NCBI GenBank assembly: GCA_030525455.1
Contig: JAUNER010000008.1
Span: 27,786 to 91,785, forward strand
Reading direction: 5' to 3'
Source of the DNA: Akkermansia sp.
GTDB taxonomy: Bacteria; Verrucomicrobiota; Verrucomicrobiia; Verrucomicrobiales; Akkermansiaceae
DNA length: 64,000 bases
Part shown: piece after piece, positions 26,375 through 35,799 of the stretch
Layout: each line of letters starts with the position of its first letter
How positions within the stretch are numbered: position 1 is the first letter of the stretch
Notes under the pieces: generated by a model
What the model was told of the DNA's origin: nothing
The model's input: only the letters and a program-made list of their open reading frames with translations
Databases searched by the model: none
Made by a program: the position numbers and the translations under genes

Positions 26375-27501
26375 CGCCAAACGAAACCTGCATTGTTCTT
26401 AACATGATTCCAGGGGTGGGCTCTGCTCGCCTATTAAAACTTCTCGACGTCTTTGGCTGCCCTGAAGTCATCCTCGAAGCCCCCATTGAAACACTCCGTC
26501 AAATCCACGGTATTGGTCCGGAAATCGCTAGAAATATCGCCTCTTGGAGAAGTGTAGTCAATCTAGACAAAGAGCTAGAAAGCATCTACTCTGCAGGAGC
26601 AAATGTCACCACCATTTTTGACGACAACTATCCTGCCGCTCTCCGGAATGCTCCGGATGCACCCATCGTGCTTTATTCCTATGGGCAATGGCTCCCCGTT
26701 GATTCAGAACGTTCTATTTCTATCGTTGGCTCTCGCATGGCATCTTCATACGGTCGCATTTGTGCCCGCACAATAGCACATGATTTAGCAGAGTATGGCA
26801 TTTCGATTATTTCCGGATTAGCCCTCGGCATAGATACAATGGGGCATGAGGGGGCACTAGATGCCAGGGGGAGAACCATTGCCGTCATTGGCTCCGGTCT
26901 GAATCACATTTTTCCAATGGAAAACCTAGACCTAGCTCATCGCATTGTTGATATGGGGGGGGCTATCGTTACAGAATATCCCATGAATCAACCACCTAAA
27001 CCCAAAAATTTTCCCCGTCGGAATCGCATTGTTAGCAGCTGGGGGAGTGCCACTTTGCTTATCGAAGCCCCTATAAAAAGTGGCTCACTCATCACAGCCC
27101 GAATGGCTAATGACCGTGGCAAAAACGTCTTTTGTGTTCCGGGCAATATCACCAGTGCCACCTCTGAAGGAACTCATGCTCTAATTCGAGATGGCGGCAT
27201 CCTCATCCGAAATGCTCAAGATATTATTGATGATATGGGCTGGACTCAGCCCCCAACATCTGAGAAAAACGAAGAAAACCTTCCTCTTTTCAATTACCCA
27301 AAACCCACACGCACAAAATCACTTCTCTCATCAGACGAACAAAATGTTCTAACTGCCATACGCCGCGGTTATAATACTATTGATAATTTATGCACTGCCC
27401 TCGGCTTACCTGCATACGAGCTTACCCCCATCCTTGCCAAACTTCAGATTGGTGGGCATATTACACCAGACCCCGGTGGCTTCTTCTTTATGAACGATTA
27501 G
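26371..27501 (+). CDS. dprA: DNA-processing protein DprA, copy 1
   Basis: Loads RecA on incoming single-stranded DNA during natural transformation. 376 residues: a helix-hairpin-helix N-terminus (about 1-60), the Rossmann-like core with GSRMASSYG (about 120-128), SGLALGIDTMGHEGAL (149-163), VIGSGLNHIFPMEN (172-184), NRIVSSWGSATLLIEA and SGSLITARMA (237-246), then a C-terminal winged-helix-like tail. All positions typical of DprA are kept. It overlaps the glycosyltransferase gene by 4 bases and is followed by a paralogue 76 bases downstream. Confidence 0.93.
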   Translation: MTPNETCIVLNMIPGVGSARLLKLLDVFGCPEVILEAPIETLRQIHGIGPEIARNIASWRSVVNLDKELESIYSAGANVTTIFDDNYPAALRNAPDAPIVLYSYGQWLPVDSERSISIVGSRMASSYGRICARTIAHDLAEYGISIISGLALGIDTMGHEGALDARGRTIAVIGSGLNHIFPMENLDLAHRIVDMGGAIVTEYPMNQPPKPKNFPRRNRIVSSWGSATLLIEAPIKSGSLITARMANDRGKNVFCVPGNITSATSEGTHALIRDGGILIRNAQDIIDDMGWTQPPTSEKNEENLPLFNYPKPTRTKSLLSSDEQNVLTAIRRGYNTIDNLCTALGLPAYELTPILAKLQIGGHITPDPGGFFFMND

Positions 27502-27577
27502 CTTTACCCCCACTCTGCCCATCGAGTTTACTTTCTAAATTTTTCCTTCCAAGCGATAATTCACACCTATCCTCATT

Positions 27578-28705
27578 ATGACTCCGACAAAAATTTGCCT
27601 TATTCTCAACATGATTCCCGGGGTACGTTACCCTCAGCTAACCCAACTTCTTAATACATTAGGAACTCCCGAAGCCATCTTAGAAACACCCGCTGAAGAA
27701 CTTTGCAAAATCCGCACCATTGGGCCACAAATCGCAGAAAATATCGCCTCGTGGAAAAGCATTGTTGATTTAGATAAGGAACTAGAAAGCATCTACTCTG
27801 CAGGAGCCAATGTTACCACTATTTTTGATGATGATTATCCGGTAGCCCTACGAAACACCCCGGATGCCCCAATCGTACTGTATTCATACGGCAAATGGCT
27901 CCCAATTGATTCTGAGCGTTCTATTTCTTTTATCGGCACTCGTATGGCATCATCATACGGTCGTATTTGTGCCCGAACAATTGCCCGTAATTTAGCAGAG
28001 CATCATATTTCTATCATTTCCGGACTTGCTCTGGGTATTGACACTATGGGGCACGAGGGAGCACTAGATGCCGGGGGGAGAACCATTGCCGTCATTGGCT
28101 CCGGTCTGAATCACATTTTCCCAAAGGAAAACTTAGACCTAGCTCATCGCATTGTTGATATGGGGGGTGCTATCGTAACCGAATACCCCATGAATCAACC
28201 ACTTAAATCAAAAAACCTCCCACGCCGTAATCGCATTATTAGCAACTGGGGCTCTGCTACTTTATTTATCGAAACTTCAATAAAAAGCGGGGCACTTGCA
28301 ACCGTTTCCCTAGCCAAAAAACAAGATAAAAAAATCTTTTGCGTACCTGGCAGTATTACAGGTCCTGCCTCTAAAGGTACACATACTTTAATTCGCAATG
28401 GTGGGATTCTCATCAGAGACGCTCAAGACATCATCCATGATATGAACTGGAGCCAATACAGCACCGATGATACAACTATCCCCCTTTCTATTACCTCCGC
28501 TCAGATGGCAGATGATGCAAAATCCCCCCTTTCTGAAAAAGAGCAAACCATCCTATCAACTATTCGTCGTGGGTACAATAACATGGATACTCTATGTAAT
28601 TCCCTTAATTTATCAACTAATGACCTTGCCCCTATCCTAAATAAACTTCAAAGTGAAGGAAGCATTGTCTCCGATTGCGAAGGCTTCTTTTTTATTGATG
28701 ATTAA
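27578..28705 (+). CDS. DprA-like protein, copy 2 (diverged paralogue)
   Basis: 375 residues aligned with the first copy from end to end. The GSR becomes GTR in FIGTRMASSYG; GLALGIDTMGHEGAL is kept; and the canonical SGSLITARMA becomes SGALATVSLA. The HHH-like N-terminus differs more than the core (VRYPQLTQLLNTLG). The region around IDTMGHEGALDAGGRTIAVI is nearly identical to copy 1 at DNA level, including a 46-base identical stretch (26867-26912 in copy 1). The paralogue therefore arose by tandem duplication, and the core was probably kept alike by gene conversion. It may be a modified partner rather than a full DprA. Confidence 0.85.
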   Translation: MTPTKICLILNMIPGVRYPQLTQLLNTLGTPEAILETPAEELCKIRTIGPQIAENIASWKSIVDLDKELESIYSAGANVTTIFDDDYPVALRNTPDAPIVLYSYGKWLPIDSERSISFIGTRMASSYGRICARTIARNLAEHHISIISGLALGIDTMGHEGALDAGGRTIAVIGSGLNHIFPKENLDLAHRIVDMGGAIVTEYPMNQPLKSKNLPRRNRIISNWGSATLFIETSIKSGALATVSLAKKQDKKIFCVPGSITGPASKGTHTLIRNGGILIRDAQDIIHDMNWSQYSTDDTTIPLSITSAQMADDAKSPLSEKEQTILSTIRRGYNNMDTLCNSLNLSTNDLAPILNKLQSEGSIVSDCEGFFFIDD

Positions 28706-28784
28706 TTCTGCTTATCATGCACCTGCATTCCCCCTCTACATCCGCATGAATTCCTAGTTTTTTCGCCATGATGGGGAATTATTC

Positions 28785-28813
28785 TTGATGAGTGAGGCCT
28801 CATGCGGTAGCTA
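28785..28813 (+). promoter_or_regulatory. Putative promoter of the D,D-carboxypeptidase gene, leaderless arrangement
   Basis: TTGATG (28785-28790), a 17-base spacer and TAGCTA (28808-28813), with the ATG at 28820 six bases after the -10 box. Confidence 0.5.
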
Positions 28814-28819
28814 TATCTC

Positions 28820-29731
28820 ATGCGTTTTTTTGCTACCATTACAAGCATTTTCCTATCATTAGGCACTATTGGATGCCAGTCATTTGGTAGCGCAGAATAC
28901 ATCCCGGATGCCACCCCCGTCCCTTATCAAATTTCTTTACCTTCACAAAGGACTCTTCCGGCAAACTTCCCGACTCGCCCATGCGTAAAGCCGGTAACCC
29001 CTCCACGCACCCCCAGATGCAGTGCCGCCTGTGTCATGGATGCCCTAACGGGAAAAATTCTCTATTCCCACAACGGCAAAAGAAAACTCCAAGTTGCCAG
29101 CACTCAAAAGCTCGTTACAGCGCTCATCGTTGCTGAACAAGGCAATCTCAATAAAAAAGTCACCATCCAAAGTTCTGATACAAAAGCAGACCCAACCAAA
29201 CTCGGCTTCCGTGCAGGAGAAGTGTACTCCCGCGGCAGTTTACTCAATGCTCTCATGGTTAAAAGCTACAACGATGTAGCACTAGCACTGGCACGCGATT
29301 GTGCGGGTTCAGTACCACGCTTTGTACGCATGATGAATACTCAAGCACGGAGAATGTACATGAAAAACTCTCGCTTTGCCAACCCCAACGGCTTACCGGC
29401 AGATCAGTACTCCACGGCAGAAGACATGGCTAAATGTGGCTATTTTGTTTACAGGAATCCCATTTTACGCAGTATTATTTGCCAGAAAAGCTCCACTTTC
29501 AAAAAGCACAACGGCAAAGTCATCACCATGAACAACACAAACAAACTTCTTACCCGCCATTCCTGGGTAACAGGTATGAAAACCGGTTACACCCGTGCCG
29601 CAGGTCGCTGTTTGGTCTCATCAGGTGGCTTTAACGGTCGCCATGTAATTGTCGTTGTCCTGGGCTGTCACCCCTCCAGAATATGGAATGAATCAGAAAA
29701 ACTCCTCAAATGGGGACTTTTAGGTTCATAA
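28820..29731 (+). CDS. D-alanyl-D-alanine carboxypeptidase, peptidase S11, probable lipoprotein
   Basis: 303 residues. It trims terminal D-Ala from peptidoglycan stem peptides. The SxxK box is ASTQK (S94-K97), the SxN box is SYND, and the KTG box is MKTGYT. The N-terminus (ITSIFLSLGTIGCQSFG) looks like a lipoprotein signal with a cysteine at 19. The low-penicillin-binding-protein (PBP5/PBP6) type tail is missing, so it is the short form. An alanine- and proline-rich linker (about 23-65) precedes the catalytic part. It probably acts at the outer membrane or in the periplasm. Confidence 0.9.
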   Translation: MRFFATITSIFLSLGTIGCQSFGSAEYIPDATPVPYQISLPSQRTLPANFPTRPCVKPVTPPRTPRCSAACVMDALTGKILYSHNGKRKLQVASTQKLVTALIVAEQGNLNKKVTIQSSDTKADPTKLGFRAGEVYSRGSLLNALMVKSYNDVALALARDCAGSVPRFVRMMNTQARRMYMKNSRFANPNGLPADQYSTAEDMAKCGYFVYRNPILRSIICQKSSTFKKHNGKVITMNNTNKLLTRHSWVTGMKTGYTRAAGRCLVSSGGFNGRHVIVVVLGCHPSRIWNESEKLLKWGLLGS

Positions 29732-29745
29732 TCCCTAATTCGTGT

Positions 29746-29774
29746 TTGACTTTATCCTCATAAGTCGCTATCTC
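29746..29774 (+). promoter_or_regulatory. Putative ychF promoter, leaderless arrangement
   Basis: TTGACT (29746-29751), an ideal 17-base spacer and TATCTC (29769-29774), then ATG at 29782. The predicted start of transcription coincides with the start codon. Confidence 0.6.
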
Positions 29775-29781
29775 ATCCTGC

Positions 29782-30903
29782 ATGTTACAAGCAGGTATCG
29801 TTGGTCTCCCAAATGTAGGTAAATCTACTCTTTTTAATGCAGTCACTCGCACTCGCAAAGCTCAGGCTGCAAACTATCCATTTTGCACGATTGACCCAAA
29901 CGTTGGGGTTGTTACTGTTCCGGATGCTCGTCTGCAAGTGTTATCAGATATTTCCGGGTCAGAAAAAATCATCCCGACTCTCATTGAATTTGTCGACATT
30001 GCAGGTTTAGTAAAAGGTGCTTCCGAAGGGGCCGGTTTAGGTAACCAATTCCTTGCCAATATCCGCGAAGTTGACGCCATCGTTCAGGTTGTACGTTGCT
30101 TCGATAACGATGATATTATTCACGAACTTGGTTCCGTAGACCCATTGCGTGATATTGAAATCATCAATTCCGAACTCATCCTTGCTGACATTGCCACCAT
30201 GGAAAAACGTCTTACTTCTCGTGAACGTAAGGCCAGAAGCGGTGAAAAAGAAGCAAAAGCTGAAGTTGCTCTCATTACCAAACTCCTTCCTCATCTTAAT
30301 GAAGGACTCCCGGCCATTACTTTTGAAGAGCAATTAGACGATGATGAACGTAAGTTGCTTCATTCCTTCCAGCTCCTTTCCGGGAAAAAGAGCATTTTCG
30401 CTTGCAATGTAAACGAAGATGAACTTGCAGACGCTATCAATGACCCGGATGCTCACCCCTATGTTTCTCAGGTGAAGAAATACGTTGCTGAACATCACAA
30501 TGCAGAAGCCATCGTGATTTCTGCCCGCATTGAAGAAGAACTTATCGATGTCTCTGACGAAGAAGCTGCCGAATTCCTCGAAACTCTCGGCGTTTCCGAC
30601 TCCGGGGTCTCTGAACTCATCCGTGCCGTTTATCATCTGTTAGGGCTACGCACTTACCTTACTACGGGGGTAAAAGAAACTCGTGCTTGGACTATCCCTG
30701 CAGGGGCAAAAGCTCCGCAAGCTGCAGGCGTCATACATACGGATTTTGAACGCGGATTCATCGCAGCAGAAGTTGTTCATTTTGACGACCTTGTAGAATT
30801 TGGTAGCAAAGCTGCCGCACGTGAACACGGAAAATTACGCATCGAAGGGAAAGAATACGTTGTCAAAGATGGTGACGTTGTGGAATTCCGATTCAATGTT
30901 TAA
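29782..30903 (+). CDS. ychF: Ribosome-binding ATPase/GTPase YchF
   Basis: 373 residues, close to the conserved family length. The P-loop is [11 protein letters not shown] (8-18), followed by [20 protein letters not shown] (switch II) and the C-terminal TGS domain ([17 protein letters not shown]). YchF hydrolyses ATP and binds ribosomes, and is linked to oxidative stress control. It is monocistronic, with its own promoter and the gcvT promoter after it. The N-terminus [11 protein letters not shown] fits the first ATG. Confidence 0.96.
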   Translation: MLQAGIVGLPNVGKSTLFNAVTRTRKAQAANYPFCTIDPNVGVVTVPDARLQVLSDISGSEKIIPTLIEFVDIAGLVKGASEGAGLGNQFLANIREVDAIVQVVRCFDNDDIIHELGSVDPLRDIEIINSELILADIATMEKRLTSRERKARSGEKEAKAEVALITKLLPHLNEGLPAITFEEQLDDDERKLLHSFQLLSGKKSIFACNVNEDELADAINDPDAHPYVSQVKKYVAEHHNAEAIVISARIEEELIDVSDEEAAEFLETLGVSDSGVSELIRAVYHLLGLRTYLTTGVKETRAWTIPAGAKAPQAAGVIHTDFERGFIAAEVVHFDDLVEFGSKAAAREHGKLRIEGKEYVVKDGDVVEFRFNV

Positions 30904-30925
30904 TTGCCAAGAAACAACTTTTCCG

Positions 30926-30952
30926 TTGACATTTCTAAGTGATTTGTAAGAA
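30926..30952 (+). promoter_or_regulatory. Putative gcvT promoter
   Basis: TTGACA (30926-30931) is followed after 15 bases by TAAGAA (30947-30952), or after 16 by AAGAAT with an upstream TG as an extended -10. The leader is about 20 bases. No glycine riboswitch fits in the 73-base gap upstream of gcvT. Confidence 0.5.
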
Positions 30953-30976
30953 TGAAATCAACTGGAACATTTATCT

Positions 30977-32062
30977 ATGTCTGACTCCGCTGTAAAATCT
31001 ACACCTCTGGCAGATAAGCACCTTTCACTCGGTGCTAAAATGGTACCTTTTGCAGGCTGGAATATGCCTGTGCAATATACCGGTATCTTAGACGAACATA
31101 AGGCCGTTCGCGAAGCTTGTGGCGTCTTTGATATTTCTCACATGGGTCAATTCCTCGTGAGCGGTGCCAATGCAGCAACTTGGTTAAACTCTATGCTTAC
31201 CAACGACATCAACAAGCTTGATGTCGCCCAGGGGCAATACTCCATCATGCTCAACGAAAAAGCAGGTGTCATCGACGATTTAATTCTTTATCGTAGCGAG
31301 CCCGATACTTTCTTTGTGGTTGTCAATGCTTCTAAAATCGACGAAGACTATGCTTGGTTGATGGCACACAAACCTGCAGATGTTTGCTTAGAAAATCACT
31401 CTGACGACTACGTTGGCCTAGCTGTGCAAGGGCCACTTAGCAGTGAAGTTTTTGCAAAAGTCATCCCCGGGGTCACTCTGCCACCACGAAATGGCATTGC
31501 AAACATTACCCTTGATGGGCAAGATCTCATCATTTGCCGCACGGGATATACCGGTGAAGATGGCTTTGAGTTCTTCTGCCCGGCCGCAGACGGCGTTGCT
31601 TGGCTAGAAGCCTTTATTGCCGCTGGGGCTAAACCATGTGGTTTAGGGGCTCGCGATAGCCTTCGCCTTGAAATGTGCTATCCGCTCAATGGCTCAGACC
31701 TCTCCCCGGAAAAAACCCCTCTCGAAGCCGGTCTCGGCTTCTTCTGTGCTCTAGATACTGACTTTATCGGTGTTGAGATTCTACGTGACCAAAAGACCAA
31801 TGGCCTCTCTCAAAGACTCGTCGCTCTGGAATACACAGATAAAGGGGCTCCACCTCGCTCTCACTACAAAGTTCACACCCCAGGAGGCGATGCAATCGGA
31901 GAACTTACCAGTGGCGTCCTTTCACCATCTATGATGAAAGGCATTGCCATGGCCTACCTTCCGGTGGATTACACAAAGGTTGGCACATTATTAGAAATTG
32001 ACGTTCGTGGGAAGAAATTCCCCGCCATTGTCGTCAAAAAGCCTTTCTACAAAAAAGCTTAA
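30977..32062 (+). CDS. gcvT: Glycine cleavage system T protein (aminomethyltransferase)
   Basis: 361 residues. It transfers the aminomethyl carbon from the lipoylated H protein to tetrahydrofolate and releases ammonia. N-terminal GAKMVPFAGWNMPVQY, the folate pocket segment (MLTNDINKLDVAQGQYS), RTGYTGEDGFE and GLGARDSLRLE are all as expected. It starts the gcvT-gcvH-gcvP gene set, which degrades glycine to one-carbon units, CO2 and NADH in the cytoplasm (with the L protein encoded elsewhere). Confidence 0.96.
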   Translation: MSDSAVKSTPLADKHLSLGAKMVPFAGWNMPVQYTGILDEHKAVREACGVFDISHMGQFLVSGANAATWLNSMLTNDINKLDVAQGQYSIMLNEKAGVIDDLILYRSEPDTFFVVVNASKIDEDYAWLMAHKPADVCLENHSDDYVGLAVQGPLSSEVFAKVIPGVTLPPRNGIANITLDGQDLIICRTGYTGEDGFEFFCPAADGVAWLEAFIAAGAKPCGLGARDSLRLEMCYPLNGSDLSPEKTPLEAGLGFFCALDTDFIGVEILRDQKTNGLSQRLVALEYTDKGAPPRSHYKVHTPGGDAIGELTSGVLSPSMMKGIAMAYLPVDYTKVGTLLEIDVRGKKFPAIVVKKPFYKKA

Positions 32063-32102
32063 CACACATTTAACCACTTTTTAACTTAACCATATTTTAT
32101 TT

Positions 32103-32483
32103 ATGCACGAAGTACTAGAAAACCTACTTTATTCTAAAGACCATGAATGGATTGAACTCGATGGTGCCATTGGTACTGTTGGTATTTCTGATCATGCTCA
32201 AGCAGAATTATCTGATGTAGTATTCGTAGACCTCCCGGAAGTAGGCACAGTTATTGCCGCCGGCGATGCCGTAGCTGTTGTTGAATCAGTAAAAGCCGCC
32301 AGCGATGTATTCTCTCCGGTTTCCGGTGAAGTTCTGGAAGTCAACGAAGAACTTGCAAATGACCCATCTCTCATTAACTCTGACCCCTACGGTGCAGGCT
32401 GGCTTTACAAGATTCGCTTAGATGTACCCGGTGAAACAGATGATTTAATGAATGCGGCTGATTACGAAGAGTACTGCTCTTAA
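32103..32483 (+). CDS. gcvH: Glycine cleavage system H protein
   Basis: 126 residues. It carries the lipoyl-bound intermediate between P, T and L proteins. The lipoylation lysine is K64 in ESVKAASDVFSPVSGEV, a canonical context. The C-terminal part includes NDPSLINSDPYGAGW, typical of the family. The 40-base gap to gcvT and the same orientation indicate cotranscription. A hairpin with a short T run follows 17 bases after the stop. Confidence 0.96.
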   Translation: MHEVLENLLYSKDHEWIELDGAIGTVGISDHAQAELSDVVFVDLPEVGTVIAAGDAVAVVESVKAASDVFSPVSGEVLEVNEELANDPSLINSDPYGAGWLYKIRLDVPGETDDLMNAADYEEYCS

Positions 32484-32500
32484 TATCAGCCCAATCGTTC

Positions 32501-32528
32501 ATGCCCCGGCCATCTACCGGGGCATTTT
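32501..32528 (+). terminator. Hairpin between gcvH and gcvP (partial terminator or mRNA boundary)
   Basis: ATGCCCCGG (32501-32509) pairs perfectly with CCGGGGCAT (32517-32525), followed by only TTT then GC. The short T run suggests partial read-through, which would tune P relative to T and H. The longest gcvP frame would begin inside this hairpin, an argument against that start. Confidence 0.6.
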
Positions 32529-32590
32529 GCTCCTCCCCTCACATAAATCATGTGCTTCTTTCAAAGAAGCCAAACCTACCATTTCATACC

Positions 32591-35440
32591 ATGCCCAATA
32601 CGACCGATTTTTCTCGCCGCCACATTGGCCCACAGGGGGCAGAGCGTGCCGCCATGCTCGAAACCCTCGGCTATGATTCTCTAGAAGCCCTCATCGCCGA
32701 CATTGTTCCAGCCGACATTCGCATGAACGCTCCGCTAGACATTCCATCTGCCCAATCAGAGACAGATGCTCTCAATGAATTGCGTGCCATTCTGAGCAAA
32801 AACAAGCTTTTAAAATCCTACATCGGTCGTGGCTATTACGGCACTATTACCCCTCCGGTTATTCTCAGAAACGTACTGGAAAATCCGGGATGGTATACCG
32901 CCTACACTCCCTATCAACCGGAAATTGCTCAAGGGCGTCTAGAGATGCTCATGAATTTCCAGACTATGATTTCTTCTCTTACAGGGCTTGCCGTTGCAAA
33001 TGCGTCTTTACTTGATGAAGCCACCGCCGCCGCAGAAGCTGTTTCTATGTGTCGAAATGTTCGCACAAAAGCAACAAGCTTCTTTGTGGCAGACACTTGC
33101 CATCCGCAAACTATTAGCGTTATCAAGACAAGAGCCTCTTTCCAAGGGGTAAATATCATCGTCGGTGACTGGCAAAGCTTTGACCCGGCTTCTGTGGGAG
33201 CAGATTTAGCCGGTGTGTTAGTCCAATATCCGGACACTTTAGGCACAGTTAGCAACTATTCAGATTTCTTTGCACGCGTTCACGAAACCGGGGCTCTTTG
33301 CGTTGTTGCCGCTGACCTCATGGCTCTGACCTTGCTCAAAGAACCGGGTGCATTCGGTACTGATATTTGTATTGGTACAACGCAGAGGTTTGGTATTCCC
33401 ATGGGCTTTGGGGGTCCCCATGCAGCATATATGGCTTGCACAGATGAATTAAAGCGCCGTATGCCCGGTCGCTTAATTGGTATGTCTGTAGATTCACAGG
33501 GGCGCCCGGCATATCGTCTGGCTCTTCAAACACGTGAACAACACATCCGCCGCGATAAAGCAACCTCAAACATCTGTACCGCTCAGGTACTACTGGCTAT
33601 TATGGCGGCTTTCTATGCCGTTTATCATGGTCAAGAGGGGCTAAAGAACATTGCCACATCTATTCATCGCCGTACTTGCACCCTTAACCGCTCTTTAGCC
33701 GCAGCAGGATTACAAGTAAGCAATGGTGATTTCTTCGATACTTTCGTCATTACTGCACCTCAGCAAGCAGACTCCTTAGTTGCCAAAGCTCTAGCCGCCG
33801 GCTACAACATATTAAAGTTGGATGACGACCGCGTTTCTATTTCCATAGATGAAACAACCGTCTGCGACGATGTAAAAGCACTTGCCGAGGCTCTTACTGA
33901 TGGCAAAGCTAATGTATGTTGCCAAAAGGATTTTGCTCCGGTGTGGAATCCGGAACTTACTCGCAAATCTCCATTCTGCACAGAAACAGCATTCAATTCC
34001 TATCATTCAGAAACGGAAATGATGCGTTATATTCGCCGCTTGGAGTCTCGTGACTTAGCTCTCAATGAGGCTATGATTCCACTTGGCTCGTGTACGATGA
34101 AGCTAAATGCTGCCTCAGAAATGATGCCTATCACCTGGCCGGAAGCCGCTTCTCTACATCCCTTTGCACCTGCTGAGCAAACGGAAGGTATCCGCGAAAT
34201 GCTAGATACCCTAGCAGCCCGTCTGGCAGTAATTACAGGTTTTGCGGCTGTTTCTCTTCAGCCAAACGCCGGGGCTGCCGGTGAATACGCCGGATTACTG
34301 GCTATTCGTCGCTATCAAGTCGCTCAGGGCGAAGCTCATCGTAATATCTGCCTAATCCCCACATCCGCTCACGGCACCAATCCGGCTTCATCTGCTATGA
34401 TGGGAATGAAGGTCGTGCCTGTAAAATGCGATGAAGCCGGCAATATCGACATTGCAGACTTAAAAAAACAAGCGGAAACTCACCATGATAACCTATCTTG
34501 CATCATGGTAACATACCCCTCCACTCACGGTGTTTACGAAACCACCATCCGCGAAATCTGCGAAATCATCCATGCTCATGGTGGGCAAGTTTATATGGAC
34601 GGAGCTAATATGAATGCCCAAGTGGGGCTTACCTGTCCGGGGCTTATTGGTGCAGATGTTTGCCACCTTAACCTTCACAAAACATTTGCCATGCCTCACG
34701 GCGGTGGTGGTCCCGGCATCGGACCTATCGGTGTTGCTAAACACCTCGCTCCTTATTTACCGGGGCATATCAGCCTTGGTAATGAGGAAGGAGCTGTGGC
34801 TGCGGCCGCCTATGGTAGTGCTTCTATCGCTCCTATTTGTTGGATGTATCTGGCTATGATGGGACCGGATGGTCTAAAAGAAGCTACTGAAATGGCCATC
34901 CTCAATGCCAACTATGTGGCTAAAAAACTAGGGCACCTCTACCCGGTTCTTTACTCCGGCAATAAGGGCTTGGTTGCTCACGAATGTATCCTTGACCCAC
35001 GTCAGCTCACCCATGATGCCGGTCTAACTGTCGATGACATCGCTAAGCGTCTCATGGACTACGGCTTCCATGCTCCTACCATGTCATTCCCCGTTCCGGG
35101 CACTCTCATGGTTGAGCCTACAGAATCTGAACCAAAAGCTGAACTTGACCGCTTCATTGAGGCCATGACTTGCATTCATAAAGAAATTACCGCCATCATT
35201 GATGGCACTGCCGATAAGGTAGATAATGTGCTAAAGAATGCACCTCACACCGCTGAAATGGTGGCCGCAGACAACTGGTCTCACAGCTATTCTCGTAGCG
35301 ATGCGGCTTACCCTGTCACAGGGCTTCGCATTCACAAGTTCTGGCCATACATTGGTCGCGTAGACAATGTCTATGGTGATAGAAACCTCGTCTGCACTTG
35401 TGATACTGTTGAGGAGTTCTGTAAATCTCTGGAAGACTAA
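32591..35440 (+). CDS. gcvP: Glycine dehydrogenase (decarboxylating), P protein
   Basis: PLP enzyme that decarboxylates glycine and transfers the rest to the H protein. The ATG at 32591 gives MPNTTDFSRRHIGPQGAERA, the usual N-terminus; a start at 32501 would add 30 residues with no family match and lie in the hairpin. At 949 residues it is a single-chain (alpha2-type) enzyme with both halves. PLP lysine K697 is in HLNLHKTFAMPHGGGGPG. Conserved active-site segments around NASLLDEATAAAEA and NAGAAGEYAGL are present. The gene ends at a strong terminator. Confidence 0.96.
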   Translation: MPNTTDFSRRHIGPQGAERAAMLETLGYDSLEALIADIVPADIRMNAPLDIPSAQSETDALNELRAILSKNKLLKSYIGRGYYGTITPPVILRNVLENPGWYTAYTPYQPEIAQGRLEMLMNFQTMISSLTGLAVANASLLDEATAAAEAVSMCRNVRTKATSFFVADTCHPQTISVIKTRASFQGVNIIVGDWQSFDPASVGADLAGVLVQYPDTLGTVSNYSDFFARVHETGALCVVAADLMALTLLKEPGAFGTDICIGTTQRFGIPMGFGGPHAAYMACTDELKRRMPGRLIGMSVDSQGRPAYRLALQTREQHIRRDKATSNICTAQVLLAIMAAFYAVYHGQEGLKNIATSIHRRTCTLNRSLAAAGLQVSNGDFFDTFVITAPQQADSLVAKALAAGYNILKLDDDRVSISIDETTVCDDVKALAEALTDGKANVCCQKDFAPVWNPELTRKSPFCTETAFNSYHSETEMMRYIRRLESRDLALNEAMIPLGSCTMKLNAASEMMPITWPEAASLHPFAPAEQTEGIREMLDTLAARLAVITGFAAVSLQPNAGAAGEYAGLLAIRRYQVAQGEAHRNICLIPTSAHGTNPASSAMMGMKVVPVKCDEAGNIDIADLKKQAETHHDNLSCIMVTYPSTHGVYETTIREICEIIHAHGGQVYMDGANMNAQVGLTCPGLIGADVCHLNLHKTFAMPHGGGGPGIGPIGVAKHLAPYLPGHISLGNEEGAVAAAAYGSASIAPICWMYLAMMGPDGLKEATEMAILNANYVAKKLGHLYPVLYSGNKGLVAHECILDPRQLTHDAGLTVDDIAKRLMDYGFHAPTMSFPVPGTLMVEPTESEPKAELDRFIEAMTCIHKEITAIIDGTADKVDNVLKNAPHTAEMVAADNWSHSYSRSDAAYPVTGLRIHKFWPYIGRVDNVYGDRNLVCTCDTVEEFCKSLED

Positions 35441-35464
35441 ATAAATATACTTCGCTTCTTTCTC

Positions 35465-35503
35465 ATCCCACTCCACCGCTATTCGGTAGAGTGGGATTTT
35501 TTT
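35465..35503 (+). terminator. Rho-independent terminator after gcvP
   Basis: ATCCCACTCCACCG (35465-35478) pairs with CGGTAGAGTGGGAT (35484-35497) with one mismatch, followed by TTTTTTC. Confidence 0.95.
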
Positions 35504-35799
35504 CTCACTAGTAAATCACTATCATTTACCCCATTCCTTCCCTTTTATAAAACATTAATAATAAAATTATCCGACGCTTACAATTTACCTAATACACAGC
35601 ATTAGAAATGCTGAGTCAATGTTATTGCTCAAAAAATTGTTGAACAACAACATTTTGTTTTTGAAGAGTGGATTTTTCCCCCTCGAAATTCCCATTTTAC
35701 GGGGATAAAATAACATAATAACCACTTATAATAAAAAGTTAAGTCATTGAAGTCGAAGTACAACATTTCTAATACTGGGTTTGTCAGGATGGCGGTTGA
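35504..35799. other. AT-rich intergenic region with small palindromes
   Basis: No gene is supported here. CAGCATT AGA AATGCTG (35597-35613) and TTGTTG AA CAACAA (35637-35650) are short inverted repeats. Neither is followed by a clear T run. The second half holds in-frame codons in another reading phase (NTGFVRMAVEGLNYHPSDGA) that look like remains of the upstream part of the PEP-CTERM gene that follows. Confidence 0.5.

Noticed and set aside
30904..30976. Glycine riboswitch upstream of gcvT
   Set aside because: The gap is 73 bases, too short for a tandem or single glycine aptamer, and no matching conserved core is seen.
32501..32590. Longer gcvP start at 32501 with 30 extra residues
   Set aside because: The extra part has no family match and starts inside a hairpin; MPNTTDFSRRHIGP at 32591 is the normal N-terminus.
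35590..35660. Small RNA or terminator at the two palindromes in the 35.5 kb gap
   Set aside because: The stems are short (7 and 6 bp) with no T run and no clear promoter; recorded only as repeats.
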